From CAYRTD01 sp964528675 (GTDB taxonomy: Bacteria > Bacteroidota > Bacteroidia > Bacteroidales > GCA-2748055), in NCBI GenBank assembly GCA_964528675.1, contig CAZGTU010000002.1:62001-126000 (forward strand): a stretch of DNA of 64,000 nucleotides, read 5' to 3'. Shown piece by piece: positions 29,128 through 39,800 of this stretch. The translations under genes and the position numbers were made by a program. The notes under the pieces are model-generated. The model was not told the origin of the DNA and searched no databases. It saw nothing but the letters and a program-made list of their open reading frames with translations. Position 1 is the stretch's first letter; every line of letters begins with the position of its first letter.

Positions 29128-30294
29128 ATGAAATATAAAATTTTTATTCCTCTTGTCTGGACCTTAATGCTTATGGTCATATCTTCTTCCGGCTCAATAC
29201 ATGCAGCTCCTGAACAGAACTATGTGATTTATTCAGATGATGGGTTTTTTAAAGTCAGGACAGACATTACAAAAGAAGAGGTGTTTGCATCTGGAGATGC
29301 TTCTCTTTCAATACAATGGGCAATAGATAATATTGCAGGCAAAGGGGTCGAGGGAGGAGAAGTTTTAATGAAAGCCGGAGAATACCCCATCACCAACAGT
29401 ATATCAATGAAGGATAAAATCTGGTTGCATGGTGAAGGTGAATCCACTCTATTGTATACCAATGGCAGAATCAAATCTGCCATATCCGTACAGGATGTGA
29501 GTATGGCGGTACTATCGGATTTCTCTTTAACAAATAAAAATAATGGTCTGGAGAATCCAATTGGCATCTGGATAGACCGTAGTATTCATTGCAAGGTGTT
29601 AAATGTATTTATCTCCGGATTTGGCAGAGGCATATTCAATTATGGGGATGCATGTTTCACTTTCATAAATAATAATACCTTGAGGAATAATAAAACCAAT
29701 ATTGACATTGCCAATGGGGGGGGTGTTATTGGCAAATGGTTACCCCTTCTGATCACTGAAAACAGAATAAGTGGAGGGGAAACCGGAATTAATTGCAATG
29801 CCTTATGTACGAATATTAATAAAAATAGAATTTCTGATTTGACCGGAAGAGGAATTGTGGCAAATGGAAACAGCATTGACGTTCGTGGAAATGAAATTAA
29901 TAATGTTGAAGGTGATTTTGCAATATGGGGCAATGGTCAGGAATTTAATTGCACCGGGAATATCATATATGATGTCAAAGGAGGAGGCATTAGAACACGT
30001 ACTCGCTGGGGGTCAATCTCCAATAATACTATTCGGAATTGTGGAACTGAGGACCACGCGGCAATTGGTATACTGGTGGTCAGCGATAAAGATAGTCATG
30101 AAGGCGTTGCAGAAAGCAAAGTCATTTATAATAATACAATAGTAAATCTTCATGAAAATGTCCCATTAAAGTATGGTATTAAAGAAGACGGTATTAAAAA
30201 TGTTATTTTGGATAATACAATTAAAAATGTTGAACAACAAGCGATTTTATCAGAAGGAGAAGGAACTGTAGTAGTTTGCTGCACAGTTGATTAA
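29128..30294 (+). CDS. Secreted right-handed beta-helix protein
   Basis: 388 residues with a signal peptide (SSSGSIHAAPEQ). Its opening segment (YVIYSDDGFFKVRTDI ... LSIQWAIDNIAGKGVEGGEVL ... SMKDKIWLHGEGEST) parallels that of the upstream protein, but it has no lectin domain. Beta-helix coils continue to the end (ITENRISGGETGINCN, ISNNTIRNCG), closing with VVVCCTVD. No known active-site motif is recognisable. It is probably periplasmic or secreted, working on the same polymer as its neighbours. It is 23 bases after the preceding gene and 29 before the next. Confidence 0.68.
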   Translation: MKYKIFIPLVWTLMLMVISSSGSIHAAPEQNYVIYSDDGFFKVRTDITKEEVFASGDASLSIQWAIDNIAGKGVEGGEVLMKAGEYPITNSISMKDKIWLHGEGESTLLYTNGRIKSAISVQDVSMAVLSDFSLTNKNNGLENPIGIWIDRSIHCKVLNVFISGFGRGIFNYGDACFTFINNNTLRNNKTNIDIANGGGVIGKWLPLLITENRISGGETGINCNALCTNINKNRISDLTGRGIVANGNSIDVRGNEINNVEGDFAIWGNGQEFNCTGNIIYDVKGGGIRTRTRWGSISNNTIRNCGTEDHAAIGILVVSDKDSHEGVAESKVIYNNTIVNLHENVPLKYGIKEDGIKNVILDNTIKNVEQQAILSEGEGTVVVCCTVD

Positions 30295-30323
30295 TAAAGT
30301 AGTGCTTTTTAATTATATACATT

Positions 30324-31445
30324 ATGAAAAAGTTTATTTATAAGATCAGTTTATGGATGCAAAAAGGCTTTCTTGCTATAATGCTTTTCCTTGTATTTTT
30401 ATTTATTTCAACAATCGCATATACCCAAACTACCGATTGGATGACAGAAGGGAAATATGGCATATTTATGCACTATCAATACAGGATCATGCTGGGATAT
30501 AAAACTCCTGAACTGCCCGATCAGTCAGAGCTATCGCCTGAACAATATAATGCCTATGTAAATGGTTTTGATGTTGAAGCTTTTGCAAGGCAAATGGAAG
30601 AGGGAGGAGTTTCATGGGTACTGTTGTGTCTGGATGATACGAATTTCGGTTATACCTGTTCACCGAATGAAACTTTTAATAAATACACTGGTTATAAAAC
30701 CGGAGATCGTTGTTCAAACCGGGATCTGCCGATGGAATTAGCAGATGCGCTCAAGAAAAGAGGAATACGTTTGATGCTGTATTGGTCCGGTTTGGCTACC
30801 ACAGATTCCAGCTGGCATGTAAAATATTTTGGGTATGCAAACGATCCGAAATCCTTCTATGGGTTGAAGCATCATTTAACAAACAGAAGTTCAGAAATGC
30901 GAAAGATCGCCATGGAGATTCTGGAAGAATGGGTGGACAGATACAAGGACAAAGTTGCGGGATGGTGGTTCGATGGTTTTGACCGGCCTTCAGGTAATGG
31001 CTGGAAGGATAGCGGCCCGTCTCCTAACCTGGTAGATCTGGCAGAACTTGTTCGTTCTGGCAATCCCGAAAGTGTTATTGCGTTTAATATTGGAGGCTCC
31101 AAAAATGCCTTTAAAAGAAGATCAGTTGTCCAGGATTATACAGCCGGAGATGTCTATTATAATGCTGGTAATGAAAAACATGGAGGTCTGAGTCCGTTTA
31201 CCCCGGAAAAAGTTCTTGCAGAAGGTGGTATTCTGTGGCATGCAAAACCTTTTATAGGTAATTTATATTACGGGATTGGTACAGATCTGAGCTACAGCAA
31301 TGAAACTGTTATTGATTGGTTGAGAACCATTATCAGACAAGGTGGCGTAGCAACCCTGGATTATCCATTTGATCCAGAAACAGGATTGATAAAGGATTTT
31401 GGTATGGATCAGCTTAAGGCTATTGAGGGTGAAATAAAACAATAA
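30324..31445 (+). CDS. GH29-like (alpha-L-fucosidase superfamily) protein with altered sugar site
   Basis: 373 residues with a long signal region (to about SQT/TDW at 35-39). The protein follows the GH29 barrel: KYGIFMHYQY near the start, LADALKKRGIRLMLYWSG and VAGWWFDGFDRP, where D217 sits at the nucleophile position. The KHHDGF segment that holds the fucose-contacting His pair in typical GH29 enzymes is here LDDTNFGYTCSPNETF, and HWG near the N-terminus is HYQ. The fold and nucleophile are kept but the sugar pocket is not the fucose type, so the substrate may be another sugar. It is only a barrel, without the usual C-terminal beta-sandwich of many fucosidases. Confidence 0.75.
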   Translation: MKKFIYKISLWMQKGFLAIMLFLVFLFISTIAYTQTTDWMTEGKYGIFMHYQYRIMLGYKTPELPDQSELSPEQYNAYVNGFDVEAFARQMEEGGVSWVLLCLDDTNFGYTCSPNETFNKYTGYKTGDRCSNRDLPMELADALKKRGIRLMLYWSGLATTDSSWHVKYFGYANDPKSFYGLKHHLTNRSSEMRKIAMEILEEWVDRYKDKVAGWWFDGFDRPSGNGWKDSGPSPNLVDLAELVRSGNPESVIAFNIGGSKNAFKRRSVVQDYTAGDVYYNAGNEKHGGLSPFTPEKVLAEGGILWHAKPFIGNLYYGIGTDLSYSNETVIDWLRTIIRQGGVATLDYPFDPETGLIKDFGMDQLKAIEGEIKQ

Positions 31446-31619
31446 TATGTAACTAAGCGATAATAAAATGATTTAGAGGATTTTATGACATTTTGCAAAA
31501 TATAGGAATAAGTCTGTCAGCCCTATCTTTTGATTTTATCAAGGAATAGAATAAGTATTTTATCATTTAGAGGGATATAATAATATAAAGTTTTGTAATA
31601 AAATATCTTTCATTTAGTA

Positions 31620-33428
31620 ATGCAAAATTCCTTAATTAATATAAAATATTTTTTCTTTCTTATTCTTTTTCAATTGCTTACATTTCATTCTTTTAGCCAG
31701 GAATATGTTAGAATTACCGATTTCGGAGTAAATCCGGATGATACTGTTAACGTTGTTCCTGCCTTCAATAAAGCATTACGCTCCTGTGCCGGTAAAGAAG
31801 ATCCTGTTCTGTTATTTCCTGAGGGAACCTATCATTTTCGCAAAGAATCGGCCAGAGAAGTTGAGCCAGGAATGCTTCTTAATGGTATCCAAAATATTAC
31901 AATTGACGGAGAGGGTTCCGAATTTGTTTTCCATGGAAAGATGCAGGTGGTTAGTATGTATAATTGCAGGAATATAATATTGAAAAATTTCAGTGTCGAC
32001 TGGCAAAATCCTTTCATATCACAGGGTGAATTACTTGAGACTGGAGATAACTATATTGATGTAGGTATTGACAGAGAACAGTATCCTTATGTCATTGAAG
32101 GCAATTCTTTTTTATTGAATCCTGCAGGAGAAAAAATCCAACCGGTCAGTGCAGAACTGTTTGTTTATGATGAAAAAACCAAAGTATATACAGTAGAAGG
32201 ATCAACCCATATAAAAACTACGAAGGTTAAAGAAATAAAACCCGGAATAGTGCGGTTTTACGGTTCTCTGAATAAAAAGCCCAAACCGGGATCCAAGGTC
32301 AAATTCCTTGCAGTCGATTATATCGCAACCGGGATCAGTATAGTTGAAAGTAAAGATATTCTTTTAAAGGATATTATTATCCATCATGCACTTGGTGATG
32401 GCATTGCTTCTGCAAGATCTGAAAACATCACACTCAACAATGCAAACGTGCTGATAAATAAGGATAAGGACCGTATATTCAGTGTATTGGGTAATGCGAC
32501 ACATTTTATCAGTTGCAGGGGTAATATTAATATATCCGAATGTAAGCATACAGGTACAGGTGGTTTTTTCACTAAGATACATGGAGAATATGTTTCCATT
32601 GATTCTGTACCCGGTAGCAATGTGGTGACCAGTTCACAGTTTTACAGTATAAGGCCTGGAGAGAGTGTTTGGTTTGTTGAATCAGATACATACCAGCGTA
32701 CCGGATCCGGAATTATAAGACATAAACAACCTATTGTCAGAAATAACAGAATTGAAGCAGCTGGCATTATGTTCTCTGAGGCTGTACCCGGGAATCTGGA
32801 TCGAAATGATTTTCTTGAAAGCAAGGAATGGATACCCCGGGTTAGGATTAATAATTGTAATATTCCACAAAACAATAAATCAGGTGGAATCAATGTAAAT
32901 ATACCCGGATCAGTAATAATTGAGGAAAATCATTTCAGAAATGTCGCACCGGCTATTTTAATAAATGGAAGTCCGGATAGTTTAAAAGAATCAGGAGCGT
33001 GCGATGATGTTACTATAAGAAATAATAAATTTGAAGAATGTCTGGTCATTTGGCAAAATTCATCTGAAATAAACAATTCTGAACAGGCATTAATAAGCAT
33101 TTTGCCAGATCTTAAGCCATTAGAAGCCGGTTATCAACCGTTTCACAAAAATATCCTCATTGAAAATAATATTTTTAGAACTTCTTCTTTAGCTGTTCTA
33201 AATTGCAGCCTTACAACTGATTTGATTATCAAAGGGAATCGGATTGAAGTTACAGAAAACTGTGAACCTGATGCAAGAAAAGATCCATTTTTCTATTTTA
33301 ATGCATGCCAGGATATTATCGTTAAGGATAATGAAATTCATAAACATTACCAGTCTAAAAGCCTGAAAATTAAGAATATGAATACAACACAAATACAGGC
33401 TGAAGGATTTAAAATCCAGTTGGAATAA
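31620..33428 (+). CDS. GH110-like beta-helix protein, expected catalytic Asp residues replaced
   Basis: 602 residues with a signal peptide (LLTFHSFSQ). The opening (VRITDFGVNPDDTVNVVPAFNKAL), the helix and the insert region fit GH110, a family of alpha-1,3-galactosidases built on a parallel beta-helix. In characterised members three Asp residues are catalytic, one in an A-D-A-x-H-F segment and two adjacent ones in a D-D-x-x-N-V-H-G segment 23 residues later (from memory). Here the matching segments are GNATHF and GFFTKIHG at exactly that spacing, giving N292, G315 and F316. The protein may therefore be inactive, a binding protein, or use other residues. It sits after a 174-base gap that could hold its own promoter. 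Confidence 0.65.
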   Translation: MQNSLINIKYFFFLILFQLLTFHSFSQEYVRITDFGVNPDDTVNVVPAFNKALRSCAGKEDPVLLFPEGTYHFRKESAREVEPGMLLNGIQNITIDGEGSEFVFHGKMQVVSMYNCRNIILKNFSVDWQNPFISQGELLETGDNYIDVGIDREQYPYVIEGNSFLLNPAGEKIQPVSAELFVYDEKTKVYTVEGSTHIKTTKVKEIKPGIVRFYGSLNKKPKPGSKVKFLAVDYIATGISIVESKDILLKDIIIHHALGDGIASARSENITLNNANVLINKDKDRIFSVLGNATHFISCRGNINISECKHTGTGGFFTKIHGEYVSIDSVPGSNVVTSSQFYSIRPGESVWFVESDTYQRTGSGIIRHKQPIVRNNRIEAAGIMFSEAVPGNLDRNDFLESKEWIPRVRINNCNIPQNNKSGGINVNIPGSVIIEENHFRNVAPAILINGSPDSLKESGACDDVTIRNNKFEECLVIWQNSSEINNSEQALISILPDLKPLEAGYQPFHKNILIENNIFRTSSLAVLNCSLTTDLIIKGNRIEVTENCEPDARKDPFFYFNACQDIIVKDNEIHKHYQSKSLKIKNMNTTQIQAEGFKIQLE

Positions 33429-33484
33429 GTTTCTGTAATAGATTGAACCAAAAACTCATAATTATTAACTAAATACCGAAAACT

Positions 33485-34324
33485 ATGAAAACTAACTATA
33501 TTATTCTCTTAACTATTTCCCTTTTATTTTCATTGGAGATAAATGCACAACCTGAAGTTCCTATTGAGGAGTGGACCGGTAAAACCATTATGTTCATTGG
33601 AGCCCATCCTGATGATGATGCCCGTTCTTTCGGAACAATGGCCATGCTACAGGATAACGGAAATGAGGTATTTGTTGTCTTACTTACTTCAGGAAATGTG
33701 GGAACTCAAGATCCGGATATTTCAATGACTGACCTTGCCAGAATCCGGAAACATGAGGAGATTAATGCGCTTGCAGCCCTTGAAATTCCCGAAGAAAACT
33801 ATATTAATCTTGGGTACAATGACGGGATGCTTGAACTGCGGGATGAGGAAGAAGTAATTTCAAGACTCGTACGATTAATTCGTACATATAAGCCTGATGT
33901 GCTCATAGCATTTGATCCGGGTAAAGGTAAAATGAGATGGCATAAAGCCGATCACAGAGCCGCCTGCTGGCTTGCAGGTGATGCTTGTAGAGCAGCTATG
34001 TGGCCGTTGTTGTATGAGGGTCAGATCATCCATGAAGGCCTTACTCAACATGAGGTAAGAGAATACCTCTTTTTTGACGGATTTCCGGAAGATATTAATC
34101 TCGAGGTTGATATTAGTGATTATAATGATCAGAAAGTTGAAGGAATGATGCAATATGTAAGTCAGTATACTTCTGCCTGGTCAGATTATTCGGGACCGGA
34201 AATCTCTAAAAAAGAAAAAGATGAACTGAAAGAATCAATTATGAGAAGAACCATTCATAAGAATGGCAAAATAGTGGAACAATTCAGATATTACAAAGGA
34301 TCTCCGGATGGAATTGGAAGATAA
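33485..34324 (+). CDS. Exported PIG-L/LmbE-family deacetylase
   Basis: 279 residues with a signal peptide (LLFSLEINAQ). The metal-binding motif AHPDDD is at residues 40-45 (H41, D44), and the distal ligand is in WHKADH (H157). This is the standard zinc site of N-acetylglucosaminyl deacetylases such as PIG-L and MshB. The rest of the Rossmann-like domain (EVFVVLLTSGN, YKPDVLIAFDPG) is intact. A signal peptide indicates action outside the cytoplasm, most likely removing N-acetyl groups from amino sugars of the imported glycan; the exact target is inference. A 214-base gap follows before the uptake module. Confidence 0.88.
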   Translation: MKTNYIILLTISLLFSLEINAQPEVPIEEWTGKTIMFIGAHPDDDARSFGTMAMLQDNGNEVFVVLLTSGNVGTQDPDISMTDLARIRKHEEINALAALEIPEENYINLGYNDGMLELRDEEEVISRLVRLIRTYKPDVLIAFDPGKGKMRWHKADHRAACWLAGDACRAAMWPLLYEGQIIHEGLTQHEVREYLFFDGFPEDINLEVDISDYNDQKVEGMMQYVSQYTSAWSDYSGPEISKKEKDELKESIMRRTIHKNGKIVEQFRYYKGSPDGIGR

Positions 34325-34427
34325 GCTGATTCAGTATTTAATCTGTAAAAAGTAGGTGTTTTCAATTATTTGTGGATATATATATTGTGTATGATAGAGG
34401 CATCTTCTTCCTTAAACTTGATAGTGT

Positions 34428-34461
34428 TTTGTTATACACATTCATAACGAAAGATATTTTG
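34428..34461 (+). promoter_or_regulatory. Possible promoter of the SusCD/fasciclin module
   Basis: TTTG at 34428-34431 and TATTTTG at 34455-34461 resemble the Bacteroidota -33 (TTTG) and -7 (TAnnTTTG) boxes. The spacing of 23 is slightly long and the -7 box lacks one base. It lies ~75 bases before the fasciclin gene in the 214-base gap that separates the enzyme genes from the uptake genes. Confidence 0.25.
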
Positions 34462-34538
34462 TTTGTATCCTTTTCATTAAAAGAAATTTAGGAAGTAACC
34501 TGGGTGGAGATAAAAATAATATACAATCTAAATTATTT

Positions 34539-36830
34539 ATGAAATATAAAATATTCTGGATATTCATTATCGCTGCATTATTTACAGGATGCCAGAAAGC
34601 TTTAGAGGATCAAGACATTTATAAGAGGCCTTCCTGGCTGGAGGGGAAATTATTCACTCAGATTCAGACTCAGGATGATCTAAGCATTTTTATTGAATGT
34701 CTTGAGCGAACAGGTTACGATACTATTATTAACGTTTCAGGAAGTTTTACAATTTTCGCTCCTACCGATGAAGCATTCCAAAAATATTTTGCTGAACATC
34801 CGGCATATGATTCTGTTTCCCAAATACCAGAGGATGAGCTAACTGACCTTGTGCAATACCAGATTATTCAGAATGCCTGGAGTAAATTGCAACTGCAATC
34901 ACTGGATGTTGACGGATGGATTGACAGAGAATCGGAATTTTATAATGAGCCGAGAGGTTTCAAACGGGAGACATTATACAGAAAAGATAATAAAACCTAT
35001 TACGTAACATATTCTTACGAGGAAGGTTTTAATATCGTCGAGCAATCTAAACAGACAAAGAAAGTATATTCAAGTTCCCGTAAATATGTTCCATTGTTTT
35101 TTACAGAATATTTTGATGTTGCCGATTTTACATTTAGCGATTATGAGTTTTATTTTGGCCGGTCTTTTGAGAATGGGGAGATCTATGTTGCAGGTGCAAA
35201 AATTATTAGTGAAGAAATATTTGCTGAAAATGGATTTATCTATAAAACCGATAAAGTTAATGAACCTTTAAGAGATGCAGAGGAGGTTATGGAACAAGAG
35301 TATGATGATTACGCTTATTCCGAATTTCTGTCCTTAATCCATGAATTTGCTGATTTCACATTTAATCCTGAAGCGACTTTTAACCAAGAAGAATATAGAG
35401 AAGGATTATCTGCAGATTCCTTATTTGATTTGACCTATCCCGGGCTGGCAATAGATATTCATGATGAAATAACCGGAGGCAATCCAATTTCATCTATTCG
35501 GTATCATGGTGGTTTATTAGCTCCTACAAATGAAGCATTCCAAAAATTTCTTGATGATTTCATAAGGGGACCTGGTCGATGGGGTGATCTTTCTAATGTG
35601 CCAGAAGCCATCAAGGTGATGCTGGCCAATTCACATATGAGCACTAAACCAATTTATGAGACACATCTGGATGAAGGATTTCGAAATGGTGAAGAAGATC
35701 TTGTCAGAATTGACGAAAATTCTGTTATCCAGAGTACTTATGGGAGTAACAGTACATTTCTGGGATTGAATGAAGTAGTTATTCCAAAAGCATTTTCCTG
35801 TGTGGCTCAACCTGTATATTTAAATCCTGGATATTCGACTTTATTACATGCTATTGATGAGACCAAGATTATTTCTGCGCTAAAAAGGCTGGATCAAACC
35901 TATACCTTTTATGTTCCGGCAAACTATAATATCGGACTTGGAGGAGATTCAAGTTTGATATATGAGATTGATGATCACAGACTGGGATTATCACATTTTG
36001 AAGTTTATGACAGATCCATATTTGCATTCAGAACACTAAGTAAAGATGATCTGCGTGGTATATTACTTAATCATATCGGAACTACAGTTGTTAGCGGTAA
36101 TGCAAATAAAGAATTCATAAGAACTCTCGGAGGTTCCTATATAACGGTAGATAATATCGAAGGTACGATTAGGGGAGACGGAGATAATACTTATGGATTC
36201 AACGGTGATTCAGTTATCGATGTAACACCACAATTCATCGATATCCCTGTTGAAAATGGAGAAGTATATAATATAAATGCCTGGCTAACATTTACACCGG
36301 GAGGAAATTTTTTTGGTATAATCTCTACTGAATTTCCGGAGTTTTTTGAGCTAATGAAAAAAGCAGGATTATATGATGAAATATTCTTCAGATTTCCATT
36401 CCTTACAGAGGGAAGTTATTATACCGCATTTATTCCATCCGCAGAAGTTATTGAAAGGAATAATCTTGACGAACTTCCAAAAGAGGAACTGGCAAAACTG
36501 ATCAAGTATCATTTTATCAAAGATGAATTGATTTTTACAGATGGAAAAATCCATCCCGGCAAATTTGCTACAACACGACTGGACGAATTCTCAACAGTAT
36601 TTTCGAATGTATTCAGCACGGTAAACATAGACCCCGGCTATGATGAGATTAGTATATTAAATAAAGATGGCGGATTATATTATAAAATAGAAGAAGGAAC
36701 AAATACAACCAATATGTTTGTTAAAACTGACACTGACAAGAGTTCATCGTCCAAATGGGATTTTATAACAACAGGGGTTATTCATGTAATTGATACAATT
36801 TTCATTAAAGATAAAATGCAGGTAAACTAG
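34539..36830 (+). CDS. Fasciclin (FAS1) multi-domain lipoprotein
   Basis: 763 residues with a lipoprotein signal (ALFTGC, Cys18). FAS1-type motifs appear near residues 70-80 (TIFAPTDEAFQKYF), ~326 (LLAPTNEAFQKFL), ~454 (YTFYVPANYN) and ~627 (YTAFIPSAEV), so three to four fasciclin domains are likely. Fasciclin domains mediate adhesion and often bind carbohydrates or other proteins. The gene lies 11 bases ahead of a SusC gene, the place where a Bacteroidota glycan locus may carry an outer-membrane partner, so a surface glycan-binding role is the best guess. No known surface glycan-binding protein domain of the SusE/F type is visible. Confidence 0.82.
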   Translation: MKYKIFWIFIIAALFTGCQKALEDQDIYKRPSWLEGKLFTQIQTQDDLSIFIECLERTGYDTIINVSGSFTIFAPTDEAFQKYFAEHPAYDSVSQIPEDELTDLVQYQIIQNAWSKLQLQSLDVDGWIDRESEFYNEPRGFKRETLYRKDNKTYYVTYSYEEGFNIVEQSKQTKKVYSSSRKYVPLFFTEYFDVADFTFSDYEFYFGRSFENGEIYVAGAKIISEEIFAENGFIYKTDKVNEPLRDAEEVMEQEYDDYAYSEFLSLIHEFADFTFNPEATFNQEEYREGLSADSLFDLTYPGLAIDIHDEITGGNPISSIRYHGGLLAPTNEAFQKFLDDFIRGPGRWGDLSNVPEAIKVMLANSHMSTKPIYETHLDEGFRNGEEDLVRIDENSVIQSTYGSNSTFLGLNEVVIPKAFSCVAQPVYLNPGYSTLLHAIDETKIISALKRLDQTYTFYVPANYNIGLGGDSSLIYEIDDHRLGLSHFEVYDRSIFAFRTLSKDDLRGILLNHIGTTVVSGNANKEFIRTLGGSYITVDNIEGTIRGDGDNTYGFNGDSVIDVTPQFIDIPVENGEVYNINAWLTFTPGGNFFGIISTEFPEFFELMKKAGLYDEIFFRFPFLTEGSYYTAFIPSAEVIERNNLDELPKEELAKLIKYHFIKDELIFTDGKIHPGKFATTRLDEFSTVFSNVFSTVNIDPGYDEISILNKDGGLYYKIEEGTNTTNMFVKTDTDKSSSSKWDFITTGVIHVIDTIFIKDKMQVN

Positions 36831-36841
36831 TCTTCATATAT

Positions 36842-39800
36842 ATGAGTACAGCAAGAAAAATACTGATTGTTTTAATATCTATGATATTTCTTTCACACAA
36901 TATCATAGCACAACAGAAAACTATTGTCAGAGGTAAAGTAACAGAAAAAGGAAGTAATGAGCCCGTTATCGGAGCTACAATTGTTGAAAGGGATGCCCAG
37001 GGCCGTATTATCAACGGAACAATCGCCGATGTGAATGGAAATTATGTATTGGAGGTAGCTAATCCCAATGATACAATGTCAATTAGTTTTGTAGGTTACG
37101 AAACCAAAACTATAGTTCCCGGTTCACGAACTTCTATTAATATAGAATTAGCACCAAAAGCTATAGGCCTAGAAGAGATTAGGATCACCGCCAAGTCTAC
37201 AGCAAAAGACTTGATGACAGGTATATCTGAAAGGGATAGAACCAGTTCATCTGCAACTATCGAAATGGATGAGCTTAAAGGTATGGCTACTGTTTCTGTT
37301 GGTGATGCTCTACAAGGCCAGGTATCCGGTCTTGATATTGTGGCTGCTTCCGGAGATCCTGGTAGTGGATCAAGTATCGTCATCAGGGGAATGGGATCAC
37401 TTGGTAATGCAAATCCTCTTATTGTTGTTGATGGAATCCCTCAGGATATCAGAGTTGACCCTGACTTTAATTTTCAGGCTGCTGACCAACAGGATCTTGG
37501 AAATCTTGTCAATATAGCTCCTCAGGATATCAAATCCGTTGAGGTCCTTAAAGATGCAGCTTCCACAGCTGTATGGGGTTCCAAAGGAGCGGATGGAGTA
37601 TTGATAATCAATACCCACGAGGGGCGAAAGAGCAGTGCTATTAGTTTTGATTACCAGTATAAAATTGATGCTAATATTCAACCCCCGCCAATACCAATGC
37701 TGAATGGTGATGAATATATAACCATGCAATTGGAAGAATTGCATAACTCCCGGGGAATATTTGATGTCCCAGCTCAAATAGCATATGACAGAGATTATAT
37801 TGATTTTTACAATTATTCTGCAAACACAAACTGGATAGAGGAAATTACCAGGGATTCATATACACATGATCATTTTTTGAGAATGTCGGGAGGTAGTGAT
37901 AATACCACGTATTATACTTCATTGAATTATCAGAAAAACTATGGTACCACAATAAACAATGCTTTTCAGCGACTATCATTAAGAGTAAATATAGATTATG
38001 AACTTTCTACCAAGCTAAGATTTGCCACCAATTTTAATTATTCCAACACCGACAGAGAAGGTAATCCCAGGGTTGGCGGCCGCAATGTAAGATCAATGTC
38101 CTATATAAAAGCTCCGAACATGGCAATACTGGAGCATGATTCCGAAGGTAGGCTGACAGGAGAATATTTTATTCCGATTGAAAGTTACCAGGGAAGGGGT
38201 TCTGAGTACTTTAATCCTGTAGCTATTGCCAATTATGGTATTGATGATCAAATGGCTAATCAGATAGAAAACAGTTTTATTCTTTATTATGATATTGTCG
38301 ATTGGCTTATGTTTCAGCAAACGGTTTCATTTTCCTATATAAACAGTAAGGACAATTCATTCATACCTTATAATGCGATTGGAGATGATTGGCTTGAAAG
38401 CAGTATTAATAATGCATCAGAAGGCAATTCATTAGATAGCAGGCTTTTATCAAGATCTCAGCTCTTTTTTACTCCTTTCAGCAGGAATCGAACCCATAAA
38501 CTCACCGCAGTGGCTATGGCAGTAGTGGAACAGAAACAAAATGAATGGATGTTCATTTCCAGCAGTAAAAGTCCGAAACTTTCTATAGAGGATCCTGCCG
38601 CCGGATCAGTAATCAGTTCGATAAATTCCGGAAGTTCAGAGTCCAGACTTTTTGGCTTACTGGGAAGTGTTAATTATGTCCTTAAAAATCGCTACATTCT
38701 TTCTGCCAATTTAAGAGCTGATGCAGATTCAAAATTCGGAACCAGCAACAGGTGGGGACTTTTTCCCAGTGTATCTGCTGGATGGAGGTTCAAGATGGAA
38801 CCCTTTGCTTCTGGATGGAATGTGGTCGATAATGACTCAAAATTGAGGTTCAGCGTCGGGCAGTCCGGAAAGGCACCGGGAAGTGCTTATGCAAGATTTG
38901 CACAATATGAAAGCCAGACACAGTACATGGATGACCCTGCAATACGACCCGGTCAGATTCAACTTGATAATTTAAAATGGCAAACTGTAACTCAATGGAA
39001 TGCCGGATTGGATCTGTCTTTTCTGAATGAAAGGATAATGTTAACAGCGGATGCTTATCTAAAAAGAACCAGCGACCTCTTATGGAGTAATTATTCAATT
39101 CCTGCTTCTTCAGGATTTACAACTTTAAGATATTATAATGGTGGTGAGCTGGAGAATAAAGGCTGGGAATTACTTGTTAACGGGGTCGTTGTGAGGCGCA
39201 ATAATATTAGAGTCGGTCTAAATTTTAATATTACGCGTAATATCAACCGATTTTTAAAGTTTCCAGAAAATTTCAACGAAGAAAGATCTGTTTCCATAGG
39301 AAATGGAGAATATCCAAGAAAAGCTGAGATCGGTAAACCTATAGGATCTTTCTATGGTTTCAGATACCTTGGAGTTTGGCCTTCTGATGCAGCAGTTATA
39401 GCAACTGATGAGAACGGGAACGTATTGCTTGATGGAAATGGTGAGTCAATGCCATTAACTTACAAAGAAAGTTACAAGTTTCAGGGAGGAGATTCGAAAT
39501 ATGAGGACTTTAATCATGACGGCACAATTGACATTCTTGATGCTGTATATATCGGAGACTCATCACCTGAATTTACCGGTGGATTTGGTGGGAATGTAAA
39601 TTATAAGCGCTTGAGTGCTTCGGTATTTTTCCATTACCGGATGGGATTTGATATTGTAAACAGGATTGCGATTGAGACCCAGGGTATGAATAACAGAAAT
39701 AATCAAAGTAAGGCTGTTCTTCACAGGTGGAGAAGACAGGGACAGGATGAACCTGATATGCTGCCACGGGCATATATGGATCATCCTGCAAATAATCTGG

